Part shown: in pieces, positions 1 to 9,688 of the stretch | Position numbering within the stretch: position 1 is the stretch's first letter | Layout: the number at the start of each line of letters is the position of its first letter | Origin: CALZIK01 sp945787635 | GTDB taxonomy: Bacteria; Acidobacteriota; Thermoanaerobaculia; Multivoradales; JAHEKO01 | DNA length: 64,000 nucleotides | Direction of reading: 5' to 3' | NCBI GenBank assembly: GCA_947259725.1 | Contig: CAMYNM010000014.1 | Coordinates: 34,956-98,955, forward strand | Position numbers and translations under genes: made by a program | The notes under the pieces: generated by a model | Told to the model about the DNA's origin: nothing | Databases searched by the model: none | What the model saw: the letters and a program-made list of their open reading frames with translations, nothing else

Positions 1-1149
1 GCCGATGACGGCCGTGAGAAGGTTGTTGAAATCGTGGGCCACTCCGCCGGCGAGCCTGCCGACGGCTTCCATCTTCTGGCTCTGGCGCAGCTCGCGCTCG
101 AGCTGCTTGGTTGCGGTGACGTCGTGAAGAATCCCTCGAAAGGCAGTGGCCTCACCGTGGTCGTCGACAATGGTGTTGATCGACGCGAGAACAATCAGCG
201 GTCTGCCGTCACGCGTCTTCAGATTGAGCTCGACTGCTTGAACCGAGCCTTTCTCGAGCAGAACTGCGACGAGGCGCTTGCGCTCCTCCGGATCCTCATA
301 TAGGTCGCGACCCAAGTCGGCCGCTAGCAGTTCCTCCTTGGAATCGAAGCCGAAGAGCTCGACGCCTGCGGGGTTGATGTCGATGAAGTGGCCGTCGAGC
401 GTGGAGATGTAGACGACATCGTGGGACTGCTCGAACAGAGTCCGGTATTTTTCTTCGGATTCCTGGACGATCTCCAGGGCCTCCTTCTGTGCCGAAATGT
501 CGTAGATGGAGCCGACGTATCCGAGAATCTCGCCGCTGTCGTTCAAGAGCGGCACCGCGTACCCCTCGACCCACAAGATGCTGCTGTCGGGGCGGAGGAT
601 TCGATACTCGCGGCCCCGCATCGGGCGTTGGACTTCCATTGCCTTGTTCCACTCGGAGACCTTGAAGTTGCGGTCGGCGGGGTGGATGGCGGTCTGCCAC
701 CCGTCGCCGAGAGCGTCCTCCATCGAGAGCCCGGTGATGTCACTCCAAGCCTGGTTGACGTAAAGCGTCCGGCCTTCCGGGTCCGAGTGGAAAATGCCGG
801 TTACGGAGTACTCCGCCAGAGCGCGATATCGTTGATCGCTCTCCCGAAGCGCTTGCTCGATGACGGCTCTTTCGGCGACTTCGACGCGGAGCTCCGTACT
901 GGTGTCAACCAGCTCGGCCGTGCGGTCGTTGACTTCGCGCTCGAGCTCGGCACGTTGCGCTCGCAGCTCGTCGTTGGCCGCCAGCAGCTCTTCCGATGTC
1001 AGCTCGAGGGCGCGCTCCAGCAGCGTACGATCGAGATCGGTCTGCATGTAGGTGTCGTCAATGAGCTCGAGCAGCGCCTCGATCTCCGGCGAAAGCTCCT
1101 TCAGGCTCGCAAGAGTCTTCTTGATCTGCCGGTCGAGGAGCGAGTGCAT
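1..1149 (-). CDS. PAS-domain sensor histidine kinase (C-terminus beyond window edge)
   Basis: The gene reads leftwards and runs off the left edge, so 383 N-terminal residues are visible. The start at 1149 lies 13 bases after the FIST gene stop. The first ~90 residues are a predicted cytoplasmic helical/coiled-coil segment rich in Glu, Leu and Arg. Two PAS domains follow (about 95-215 and 225-350), the second ending in the usual GILHDVTATK edge. Then comes a HisKA dimerisation box with SQKMEAVGRLAGGVAHDFNN, whose phospho-acceptor is His372. No membrane segment is visible, so the kinase should be cytosolic. The DHp and ATPase domains (and possibly a receiver, common in this subfamily) lie outside the window. 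Being immediately downstream of a FIST sensor protein suggests that the two share a signal. Family call is secure; ligand unknown. Confidence 0.9.
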   Translation of the reverse strand, partial: MHSLLDRQIKKTLASLKELSPEIEALLELIDDTYMQTDLDRTLLERALELTSEELLAANDELRAQRAELEREVNDRTAELVDTSTELRVEVAERAVIEQALRESDQRYRALAEYSVTGIFHSDPEGRTLYVNQAWSDITGLSMEDALGDGWQTAIHPADRNFKVSEWNKAMEVQRPMRGREYRILRPDSSILWVEGYAVPLLNDSGEILGYVGSIYDISAQKEALEIVQESEEKYRTLFEQSHDVVYISTLDGHFIDINPAGVELFGFDSKEELLAADLGRDLYEDPEERKRLVAVLLEKGSVQAVELNLKTRDGRPLIVLASINTIVDDHGEATAFRGILHDVTATKQLERELRQSQKMEAVGRLAGGVAHDFNNLLTAVIG

Positions 1150-1162
1150 GGCGTTCGCGAGT

Positions 1163-2296
1163 CTAGTTCTCGGCGAAGGTCGTGATGGTCATTGTCTGGT
1201 TGTGCAAGCGGCAGGTGGTATTTGCCGAGAACGGCGAGATTTCACCGTAGGAATAGAAGCCGGCCAGGGTTGTCTTGTCTCCCAGAACTCGACGCACGCC
1301 TTCCAGCTCTTCTTCGATTCGCTGTTTGAGCACGATTCTGCGGCCGACGCAGCTGATCAGCAGGGCAAGGTCGGGGGGATGGCCGGCGAGGCCCTCGGAG
1401 CTGTTCTTAGCGGCCAGCTCGGCGCCGCCGATGAGGCGGTCGAAGTTCGCCTTCATCAGACGTGCGTAGTTGCCCTCCGGCATGTCCCCGGCAAAGATCA
1501 TGGCGTCCTTGTCCTCGTCGATGGCGAGCACCGTTCGGACCACGCCCTCCCCGCCGTCAGCTACGCGCAGGCCGAGTGGAAACAAGAAAGAGCTGGTGGG
1601 GAGATTGTCGGCGTAGGGTCCCAGGTACTTTCGATAGAGCCCGAGAGCCGAGTGCCCGTCGAGCTCGTACAGAACATTGCCTTCGGACCGGGTGATCAGC
1701 CGCTCCGGGCCGAACGAGTCCCAGCCACCGAGCGATCCGTACCCGACGCGGAGGCTATCCCCATAGAACCCGACCGCCGCTACCAGTGCCGGTCGGGCCT
1801 CGCGGCCGTAGATGACCAAAGTGGTCTCGAATCTCTCGGCGTCTCCTGCGAGGCCGCCGGTGACCTGCACGCCGTCCGGGGCAGTGTCTCGAAGACCGCT
1901 GACCAGATCGCTGCCGTTGACGACGTTGCCGTCCGAGAGCACGACGACGTGGCGCAGGTCTTTCGTGGCGAGTTTTGCAATGAGAGCCCTGCCGGCAGCT
2001 TCGCTGTCGGAGTAGTCGGACAGCTGTACCAGTGCGCCATTGACATGAGCTCGCTCGAACCGAATCGCCGTAGACACGATGGTTTGATCGGAGGTTTCGG
2101 TGCCGCGAATCTCGCCGGCTGTCGAGCAACCGACGACCTGCGCTTCGGGGTAGCAGTCGTTGATCTCTTCGATCGCGGAGCTGGCCTCGAAGTGCTCGCG
2201 CGCTCCGAAAAGGAAGACCAGGTTGGCGCGCTCGTCGGCGAGGAGATCCCGCCATCCGTCGCTCGGGTTCCAGGTCGCTTGGCGTGTTTCGATCAT
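1163..2296 (-). CDS. FIST N/C-domain sensory protein
   Basis: 377 residues with the two-part FIST architecture. FIST_N occupies roughly residues 10-200 and has a VVGCSTAGEI-like core. FIST_C occupies about 215-355 and has the ALGLYRKYLG region and the ending FYSYGEISPF...LHNQTMTITTF that is typical of the family. FIST proteins are thought to be small-molecule (amino-acid-like) sensors that deliver input to kinases and cyclases. I chose the ATG at 2296, 4 bases after the fabH stop. An ATG at 2344 would overlap fabH by 44 bases. The histidine kinase starts 13 bases downstream, so the two are probably co-transcribed and may form one signalling unit. The ligand cannot be told from sequence. Confidence 0.88.
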   Translation of the reverse strand: MIETRQATWNPSDGWRDLLADERANLVFLFGAREHFEASSAIEEINDCYPEAQVVGCSTAGEIRGTETSDQTIVSTAIRFERAHVNGALVQLSDYSDSEAAGRALIAKLATKDLRHVVVLSDGNVVNGSDLVSGLRDTAPDGVQVTGGLAGDAERFETTLVIYGREARPALVAAVGFYGDSLRVGYGSLGGWDSFGPERLITRSEGNVLYELDGHSALGLYRKYLGPYADNLPTSSFLFPLGLRVADGGEGVVRTVLAIDEDKDAMIFAGDMPEGNYARLMKANFDRLIGGAELAAKNSSEGLAGHPPDLALLISCVGRRIVLKQRIEEELEGVRRVLGDKTTLAGFYSYGEISPFSANTTCRLHNQTMTITTFAEN

Positions 2297-2300
2297 GAGA

Positions 2301-3284
2301 TCAGAACTGGACCAGGCCCGATGCCCAGTGAAATCCCGCTCCAAAGGCTGTCATGAGAACCAGATCACCGCTATGGAGGCTTCCGCACGTACGCGCGTCG
2401 TCGAGAGCGATCGGTATCGAGGCGGAGCCCGTGTTGCCGTATTTATCTACGTTGACGAACACCTTGGCCGGGTCGATCCCGAGCGTCTTGGCGACCGATC
2501 GGATGATTCTCAGATTGGCCTGATGAGGGATCACTAAATCCACTTCCTCGAGGGCGACGCCGGACCTCTCGAGCACTTCTCGTGCGGAAGCCGACATACG
2601 CCGGACGGCTTCTTTGAAAACCTCCCGGCCGTTGAAATCTATTCTCAGAAAGTCTTCCGTCTTGGCGACTTCTTTCGAGAAAGGCTTGCGCGTGCCGCCG
2701 ACTTCTCGCTGGAGGATGTCTGCTCTGGAGCCGTCCGTGCCAGCCACGCATGCGATGATCTTGGCGGTGGTCGGCCGGTCGGCGACCACCGCGGCTCCCG
2801 CTCCGTCACCGAAGAGCACACAGGTGTCGCGGTCTCCCCAGTCCATCAGCTTGCTGAGGACCTCGACGCCGACCACCAGGACTGTGGAGCCATTGCACTG
2901 GACACGGCTTCTCGCGATATCCAACGCCATGACAAAGCCGGCGCATCCGCTGCCGCCGAGGTCGTAGCCCGGCACCGTACGGGTGCCCAGTCGGTGCTGC
3001 AAGAACGAGGCCGTATCGGGCGCATAGACTTCGGGAGTGTCCGTCGCGACGATGATTTCGTCGACGTCAGCCGCCGTCAGTCCGGCGTCGGCCAACGCCG
3101 CGAGAGCGGCTTGTTCGGCCATGTCGGTCGTGGTCTCATCGGCGGCGGCGATGCGGCGAGTCTTGATTCCGGTTCGCGAGGTGATCCACTCGTCGGATGT
3201 GTCCACGTACTCCGACCACTCGTCATTGGTCATGACCCGACTCGGAAGGTAAGCCCCGAAGCCGAGAATCCCGATGCCACTCAT
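2301..3284 (-). CDS. fabH: 3-oxoacyl-ACP synthase III (KAS III)
   Basis: 327 residues, the normal length for FabH. The thiolase-fold triad is intact: Cys114 in GGSGCAGF, His254 in VIPHQANLR and Asn284 in KYGNTGSAS. The N-terminus carries the usual GIGAYLP-like start and a DEWITSRTGI motif. FabH condenses acetyl-CoA (or branched acyl-CoA) with malonyl-ACP to start fatty-acid synthesis in the cytosol. It is the first gene of a three-gene minus-strand set with the FIST protein and the histidine kinase, which is an unusual partner choice. A FabH-like ketosynthase for a signalling ketone or another specialised product is therefore possible. No other fatty-acid genes lie nearby. Confidence 0.9.
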   Translation of the reverse strand: MSGIGILGFGAYLPSRVMTNDEWSEYVDTSDEWITSRTGIKTRRIAAADETTTDMAEQAALAALADAGLTAADVDEIIVATDTPEVYAPDTASFLQHRLGTRTVPGYDLGGSGCAGFVMALDIARSRVQCNGSTVLVVGVEVLSKLMDWGDRDTCVLFGDGAGAAVVADRPTTAKIIACVAGTDGSRADILQREVGGTRKPFSKEVAKTEDFLRIDFNGREVFKEAVRRMSASAREVLERSGVALEEVDLVIPHQANLRIIRSVAKTLGIDPAKVFVNVDKYGNTGSASIPIALDDARTCGSLHSGDLVLMTAFGAGFHWASGLVQF

Positions 3285-3353
3285 CTTGCGCTCACTCTTG
3301 ACCGCCTCAGTGTACCTAACGCGCCGTTTCGCGCCCCGGCATCGTGGCCCGAC

Positions 3354-5057
<1,704 letters not shown>

Positions 5058-5148
5058 AATACCTAACCTGGCCAGGCATTCTACACCTCGGCAGTGAGAG
5101 CCCGAGTAGCTTGACATCGATCTCGGGCTGTAGTCCGATCATCGGGTT

Positions 5149-5730
5149 ATGGCCTGGATCAAGACCGTCGCTCCCGAAAACGCCCGAGGTCTGCTGGCTC
5201 AGCTCTATCGCGCTGCAGTGAAGCGCGCGGGGAAGGTCTACAACATACTCTCGATCCAGAGCCAGCGGCCGGCGGCGCTACGTTCCTCGACGCGCCTGTA
5301 TCTCGAGGTCATGCGCTCGGAAGACTCGGCCCTCAGTCGAGCTCAGCGCGAGATGATCGCAACCACGGTCTCGAGCCTGAACGGCTGCCATTACTGAACC
5401 GAGGCCCACGGCGAGGACCTCCGGGCTGAGGTTCAGGGCTCGGCAGGTGCCGACGAACTGGTCGCGGCGATCAAGAGCGATTACCGCTGCGCCCAGATCC
5501 CTCCTCGCGACCGGGCCATCCTGGATTTCGTCGCCAAGCTGACCCTGACGCCGGCTGAGACCCGCCGGTCCGATGTCGAGCTTCTGCGGGAGTATGGACT
5601 CGACGACGCCGCGATCAGCGACATCGTTCAGGTGACCGCGCTGTTCGCCTATTTCAACCGTCTGGCGGACGGCCTGGGCATCGATCTCGAAGCGGACATG
5701 CATCAGCCTCGGGCACCCGCAGGGAGCTGA
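5149..5730 (+). CDS. AhpD-like / peroxidase-related protein, candidate selenoprotein (in-frame UGA at the CxxC motif)
   Basis: Reading through the UGA at 5395-5397 gives a 193-residue protein; stopping there gives 82 residues. Codon 83 is the UGA in the context NGCHY-U-TEAH, exactly where AhpD-like carboxymuconolactone-decarboxylase-fold proteins have the second cysteine of CxxC followed by the conserved His. After the UGA the same frame stays open for 110 codons. It still looks like the peroxidase-related subfamily: RDRAILDFVAKLT, then GLDDAAISDIVQVT and FNRLADGLGI. A stem-loop starts at the UGA (separate entry). AhpD-like CxxU selenoproteins are known from bacterial genome and metagenome surveys. 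The alternatives are a Cys-to-stop mutation or a base error (TGC read as TGA). The likely role is peroxide or thiol redox chemistry in the cytosol. No selA/B/C/D gene is in the window. Confidence 0.75.
5394..5436 (+). promoter_or_regulatory. Candidate bacterial SECIS stem-loop overlapping the UGA codon
   Basis: The mRNA can fold into a long hairpin. 5394-5400 (CTGAACC, containing the UGA) pairs perfectly with 5430-5436 (GGTTCAG). After a GA/GA internal loop, 5403-5406 pairs with 5424-5427 (one G-U). After a two-base bulge, 5409-5411 pairs with 5421-5423. The 9-base apical loop is 5412-5420 and has a G as its second base. Bacterial SECIS elements lie directly after the UGA and usually have a G among the first two loop bases. 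The loop begins 14 bases after the UGA, slightly close but plausible. Folding was done by eye. Confidence 0.5.
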
Positions 5731-5742
5731 GTCCGGCCGGGC

Positions 5743-5748
5743 TATAAT
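5743..5748 (+). promoter_or_regulatory. Consensus -10 box (TATAAT)
   Basis: A perfect TATAAT lies 52 bases upstream of the PilZ-like/AMIN gene start, in otherwise GC-rich DNA. I see no good -35 hexamer 16-18 bases before it. Its position just after the AhpD-like stop suggests that the next gene has its own promoter. Confidence 0.4.
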
Positions 5749-5800
5749 GACGAAGAATCGAGCCGGCTGACGCGGCTCTTGGCTCACGAGGGGTAGTCAG

Positions 5801-7723
5801 ATGGACGACCGGGATCAGGCATTTCCACAAGACCAGGCGGCGGCGCTGGTCGTTCTCGAATTTCCCAGCTTTCGTGATTTCATTGACGCCTATTCGCCGA
5901 TCATCGCGGAAGATGGCATTTTCATCCGCGATGAAGATGTCGCGAAGAGCAACGCCTTCACGGTCGGGGACCATATCGACTTCGAAGTTCGGCTCAAGGA
6001 CGACTTCCGGCTGATTCAGGGCAAGGGCGAAGTCATCCGGCTGGGGACCGACGAAGCCGCGGGAGGTGCGAGTGGCGCGGCGGTACGGTTTCGCGAGATT
6101 GACGAGCCCAGTCAGAGGCTGATCTCCCGGTTGGTCGACAACTACGTCCGAGACGGCGGCAAACTTTTTGCGGTTGGCGCGCCGGTGGCCGCCGCGGCGG
6201 CCGAAGCGGCTGCGGTTGGCGAATCGCAGTTGACCGCGGAAACCCTGAAGGCGAGTGAAGCCGAGGCGCTGTTCTCGGTTGAAGACGACGGCGAGCTGCT
6301 CTCGCCGGTCGAGGTGGAGTCTCTCTCGCCGGCCGATGCCGGTGCTGTGCCCTCCGGAGACATCGGTGAGTCTGGAGATCCTTTGGTTGTCGAGAAGGGG
6401 CTTGCCGATCCGGCGGCCATTCTCGAGGGTCCGGTGGGGCTCGAGACGATCGCGATTCCCGCCGGCCTGATCCCCGACGCGCCCTTGCCAACCAAGGACA
6501 CGGCAATAAGTGAAACCCTCTCGGCGGAGCTCGAGGAGCTCGAGGAGCTCGACGACATGCCGTCGTTTGATTCGGATCCGGACATCCTGGACCCTACGCC
6601 GCCACTGGAATCTCTCGACCTCCCGCTTTTGGACGACGGGACCGATGGTGAAGAGGACTCGCCGCCTGGAGCGGAGTCGGTCCTCGCGGCCGCGCTCGGA
6701 GAGGACGACACCATCGACCCAGTGGTATCACTTGAAGAATCGGTTTCCGAGATCGAGGACGCCGAGGGGCCCGACCTGGGAGGAGATGACGACGAGTTTG
6801 AAGCCGCGGCAGACTCTCTGGAGTCCGAGCTGGGCGCCCGAGTCGCCATTCCGGACGAGATTGCGCAGGTCGCCGAAGAGCTCTCCGGCGTGCATCGCTT
6901 CGATCCGGCGGACGATCGGGAGCGTAGCGGAAGGACCTACGCAGGGGCGGCCAGCGCGAAGTCGGAGGGGAACGTCGGCGGCCGAATCGCAGCGCTGGTG
7001 GTGATCGCGACGCTGCTGGGCGCCACCGCGTATTACTTCGGGGACACGATCCGGGGCTGGTTCGGTCTGGGAGACGCGGACGTCAGTCCGGCGGAGGTGG
7101 CAGCGGTCCGGCCCGGCGAAGCACCAACGGCACCGCCAGCTGGCGCTGTACCCGCCGCGGGCGGTGATTCAACGGCGGTCGAGGGTGTCGAGGTAGGCGA
7201 CACCGAAACGTCCGATGCCGACGATCCCGTAGATGCCGGCGCCGAACCCGATCAGGGCTCCGTGGTCGCCGAGGTGCCCGGGACCGACGCCGACGAGGGC
7301 GTCTCTCCGGCAGCGACGGCGGCCCAGGTGACTCGCGCAGCTGAAGCGACCCAGCCGTCGCCCGAACCGGCTTCCGAGGTGATCGGATCTCGCAGGGTGG
7401 AGAAGATCGCCTGGCGTAGGGAGGGCGCGACGACGGTGGTCACTATCAGCCTGAACACCGAGGTGTCGCAGGCCTATTTCGAAGTGACTCGCGTTCGAGG
7501 GGGCGCTCCCCGCGAGGTGCTGAAGATCCGCGGCGTCGACTCTCCCTACTCGCCCAAAGAAGTGGCGGTCGGGAGCGAACAAGTGCTGCGGTTGCGAACC
7601 GGGCTCCACCAGGGCCAGGAGGGGAGCGTCTTGCACGTGGTCGCAGATCTGGCGAGCCCGGCGGTCACAATCCTCTCGGTCGAGCCCAAGGGGCGCGATC
7701 TCGAGATCACGTTCTCGTCGTAG
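5801..7723 (+). CDS. Degenerate PilZ-like domain / acidic linker / TM / AMIN-like envelope protein
   Basis: 640 residues; SD GAGGGG lies 9 bases before the ATG. Residues 15-115 resemble the PilZ-type domain found in myxobacterial paralogues (GIFIRDEDVA, GKGEVIRLG, AVRFREID). They lack the RxxxR and D/NxSxxG residues that bind cyclic-di-GMP. Residues 120-390 are a very acidic, Ala/Ser/Asp/Glu-rich low-complexity stretch. One membrane helix follows at about 395-413 (ALVVIATLLGATAYYF), then a Pro/Ala/Asp-rich periplasmic linker, and from about 533 a C-terminal beta domain like AMIN (VEKIAWRREG, then VVTISLNTE, then LHVVADL). AMIN domains target proteins to septal peptidoglycan or secretin complexes. 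I infer a cytosol-to-envelope adaptor for pili, gliding or division. Function not established. Confidence 0.7.
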   Translation: MDDRDQAFPQDQAAALVVLEFPSFRDFIDAYSPIIAEDGIFIRDEDVAKSNAFTVGDHIDFEVRLKDDFRLIQGKGEVIRLGTDEAAGGASGAAVRFREIDEPSQRLISRLVDNYVRDGGKLFAVGAPVAAAAAEAAAVGESQLTAETLKASEAEALFSVEDDGELLSPVEVESLSPADAGAVPSGDIGESGDPLVVEKGLADPAAILEGPVGLETIAIPAGLIPDAPLPTKDTAISETLSAELEELEELDDMPSFDSDPDILDPTPPLESLDLPLLDDGTDGEEDSPPGAESVLAAALGEDDTIDPVVSLEESVSEIEDAEGPDLGGDDDEFEAAADSLESELGARVAIPDEIAQVAEELSGVHRFDPADDRERSGRTYAGAASAKSEGNVGGRIAALVVIATLLGATAYYFGDTIRGWFGLGDADVSPAEVAAVRPGEAPTAPPAGAVPAAGGDSTAVEGVEVGDTETSDADDPVDAGAEPDQGSVVAEVPGTDADEGVSPAATAAQVTRAAEATQPSPEPASEVIGSRRVEKIAWRREGATTVVTISLNTEVSQAYFEVTRVRGGAPREVLKIRGVDSPYSPKEVAVGSEQVLRLRTGLHQGQEGSVLHVVADLASPAVTILSVEPKGRDLEITFSS

Positions 7724-7735
7724 AGTACGCGCGCG

Positions 7736-8515
7736 CTAGCGGGAGGTCGCGCTCAGATATGGCATCGAGCCGTCTTCAGGCGGCCAGGCGAGCAGAAGGC
7801 CGCTTCCGATCCCGCGAGCGACATCCACGCCATACAGCGCGTCGACGAGGTACATCGCCGCGTCGAAGCTCCGAGCTCCGCCCTGGGAAGTAATCGCCTT
7901 GCCAGAGTGTACGAAGGAAACGTTGATGCGCAGGTCGAGCTGCGGAAAACGCCCGGCGAACGTCTCGTAGTCCTTCGGGAACGTCGTGCAAGCGGCGTTG
8001 TCGAGGAGTCCGGCCTCGGCCAGGACGAACGCGCCCCAGCAGAGCGACAGGATCGCGCCGGCTCTGCCGCCGACGTCCGCTACCCAGGCGACCATGTCTA
8101 TCCGTTCGAGATCCCGGTCTCGGCTGCCCTCTGCGCTGGGCACCACAAGGATGTCGATCCGGGGAGCCTCGGCAAGGCTGTGGTCGGCTCGAATCGTCAA
8201 GCCCTCGGCTGTGGTCACCGGCTGGCCGTCGGGCGAAACCGTGAACACCTCGATGCCGAGCTCGTTCGGAGCGTGGTAGAGGGTGTGCTGGAGGACGTCG
8301 TAGGGGGCGGTGAGCTCGGTGTTGTAGACGCCATCCACGATCAGAAAACCCGCGGAGAGTCGCCGCGTCTCGGCCGCCTTGGCGAGTGCGGCGAGGCTCT
8401 CGCCGCCGACACTCGATCCCGTGGCGGTCGCGGGCTCGTTGGCGATGCCTGGCTGGCAGCCGACCAGCATGAGCGTGAGCAGCACTGTGGCGGCTCGCGG
8501 ACCGGGTTTGCGCAC
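7736..8515 (-). CDS. DJ-1/PfpI-family lipoprotein (GlxA-like)
   Basis: 259 residues. The N-terminus is a lipoprotein signal ending at LMLVGC, so Cys20 should be lipidated and the protein anchored in the periplasm or outer membrane. The rest is a DJ-1/PfpI domain of the kind found in GlxA-type regulators. It has GVYNTELTAPYDVLQ near the start and a nucleophile elbow SLCWGAFVLAEAGLLD, with Cys159 as the reactive thiol. No AraC DNA-binding domain is attached. Related stand-alone proteins are annotated as DJ-1/PfpI or glyoxalase III-like, but extracytoplasmic lipoprotein forms are poorly characterised. It is convergent with the preceding gene (12 bases between stops). Activity unknown. Confidence 0.8.
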   Translation of the reverse strand: MRKPGPRAATVLLTLMLVGCQPGIANEPATATGSSVGGESLAALAKAAETRRLSAGFLIVDGVYNTELTAPYDVLQHTLYHAPNELGIEVFTVSPDGQPVTTAEGLTIRADHSLAEAPRIDILVVPSAEGSRDRDLERIDMVAWVADVGGRAGAILSLCWGAFVLAEAGLLDNAACTTFPKDYETFAGRFPQLDLRINVSFVHSGKAITSQGGARSFDAAMYLVDALYGVDVARGIGSGLLLAWPPEDGSMPYLSATSR

Positions 8516-8613
8516 CGCGGGATCCTAGCAGGGCCGACCGTGGGCGCCGGTGTCGTAGAATCAAGCGGCCGCCGGCGCCCGCCGCGGCCCACTCAAGTCA
8601 AAGGAGATCAATT

Positions 8614-9042
8614 GTGTACAGCCCGTTAATGGTTCAGCCGATGCGAGAGGAGCTTTCCTCGATCGGATTTCAGGAATTGCGCACCGCCGAGGACGTCGAG
8701 GCCTTCATGGCGGACAAATCCGGCTCGGCGTTGCTGGTCGTCAACTCGGTCTGCGGGTGCGCGGCCGGACAGGCGCGTCCGGGCGTTCGCGCCGCTCTCG
8801 CGGCCGACATCAAGCCCGACCGTCTGGCGACGGTGTTCGCCGGCCAGGACGCCGAAGCCACCGCTAGGGTAAGAGGTTATTTCGCCGACATTCCGCCGTC
8901 GAGCCCGTCGATGGCGCTGTTCAACCAAGGAGAGCTCGTCTACTTCGTGCCGAGGCACCGGATCGAGAATCGGTCGGCCGAGCAGGTCGCCGAGGATCTC
9001 ACCCAGGCCTTCGCGCGCGAGCTCGCCGCCACCGCCCCCTGA
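8614..9042 (+). CDS. BrxA/BrxB-family bacilliredoxin-like protein
   Basis: 142 residues from a GTG at 8614 with an AAGGAG Shine-Dalgarno 7-8 bases upstream. The Met codons inside at 8629 and 8641 are less well placed. The sequence MYSPLMVQPMREEL and the NSVCGCAAGQARPG motif are hallmarks of the YphP/YqiW family. The CGC sequence is its thiol-redox site. In Firmicutes these proteins remove bacillithiol from mixed disulfides; homologues occur in many other phyla with an unclear thiol partner. It leads a tight plus-strand group with a 91-residue conserved protein and a DUF423 membrane protein. It is upstream-divergent from the PfpI lipoprotein, so both might respond to thiol or electrophile stress (inference). 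Confidence 0.9.
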   Translation: MYSPLMVQPMREELSSIGFQELRTAEDVEAFMADKSGSALLVVNSVCGCAAGQARPGVRAALAADIKPDRLATVFAGQDAEATARVRGYFADIPPSSPSMALFNQGELVYFVPRHRIENRSAEQVAEDLTQAFARELAATAP

Positions 9043-9052
9043 GCGTTTCCCG

Positions 9053-9328
9053 GTGGGGACCTTCCATCAGGGCAAGAGCGAGCTTCACGGCATCACCGTG
9101 GTCGTCGAGACGGCGGCGGGTGATGTCTACGTCGGACGCTGCGAGGACGAGGACGCCCGAGCCGTGGTCCTGCTCGACGCCGACATGCACCGGCCTACCG
9201 ACGAGATGAGCCGCGAAGACTACTTGCAGCGGGCGTATCGGTTCGGTGTGTGGAACCGGTTTCCGCGGCTCGAGCTGGAGCGGGCCGAGGTGACGGCTAT
9301 CCGCCAGCTCGGCGAGCTGGCCACATGA
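9053..9328 (+). CDS. Conserved hypothetical protein (91 aa)
   Basis: GTG start 10 bases after the bacilliredoxin stop; the last codons overlap the next gene by ATGA, so it is translationally coupled. The soluble 91-residue protein begins GTFHQGKSELHGITVVV and contains VGRCEDEDARAVVLLDADMH and RAYRFGVWNRFPR. I recall similar small proteins in other Acidobacteria-like genomes, but with no assigned function. No metal or catalytic motif is obvious. Its length and conservation of a His-Gly-Ile-Thr-Val core suggest a small beta-rich binding or regulatory domain. Real gene: confident. Function: unknown. Confidence 0.7.
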   Translation: MGTFHQGKSELHGITVVVETAAGDVYVGRCEDEDARAVVLLDADMHRPTDEMSREDYLQRAYRFGVWNRFPRLELERAEVTAIRQLGELAT

Positions 9329-9681
9329 ACTGGCTGGCGGTCGGGCTGGCGTGCTGCGCGGCGTCGGTCGTCGCCGGCGCCTTCGGGGCCCACGGCCTGG
9401 CGTCACGGCTCGACGCGCCGGCTCTAGCTCTCTGGGAGACGGCAGCTCGCTACCTGATGTACGGAGGGTTCGGAGTCTCCCTGATCGGTCTGGCTTCCCG
9501 GGTGCTCGGGCAACCGCTCACCGCCGCCGGCGCCTGCCTGCTGTCCGGTTCGCTCATCTTCAGCCTGACCGTGTTCGCCCTGGCGCTCGGTTCGCCGCGC
9601 TGGCTGGGAGCAGTGACCCCGATCGGAGGGCTTCTGATGATCGTCGGGTTCGTGCTGTTTGCGATCGCGGCCTGGCGCTGA
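9325..9681 (+). CDS. DUF423 family membrane protein
   Basis: 118 residues. The ATG at 9325 overlaps the previous stop (ATGA). It has four hydrophobic helices and the DUF423 (YgdD) signatures: GAFGAHGL in helix 1, then W.TA.RYLMYGGFGV, and a LGAVTPIGGLLMIVGF ending. The product is a small inner-membrane protein of unknown role. It is the third gene of the bacilliredoxin operon and converges with the TPP-enzyme gene (7 bases between stops). Family assignment is firm; the reaction or ligand is not known for any member that I can name. Confidence 0.88.
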   Translation: MNWLAVGLACCAASVVAGAFGAHGLASRLDAPALALWETAARYLMYGGFGVSLIGLASRVLGQPLTAAGACLLSGSLIFSLTVFALALGSPRWLGAVTPIGGLLMIVGFVLFAIAAWR

Positions 9682-9688
9682 GCCGATC

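Noticed and set aside
5395..5397. AhpD-like gene as a simple 82-residue protein or plain pseudogene
   Set aside because: The stop is exactly at the catalytic Cys position, the rest of the frame is intact and family-like, and a stem-loop sits there; pseudogene status is kept as an alternative but is less likely.
7723..7745. TAGAGTACGCGCGC as another copy of the -10-like 11-mer
   Set aside because: It overlaps the stop of the PilZ/AMIN gene, differs at more positions and has no gene start downstream on that strand.
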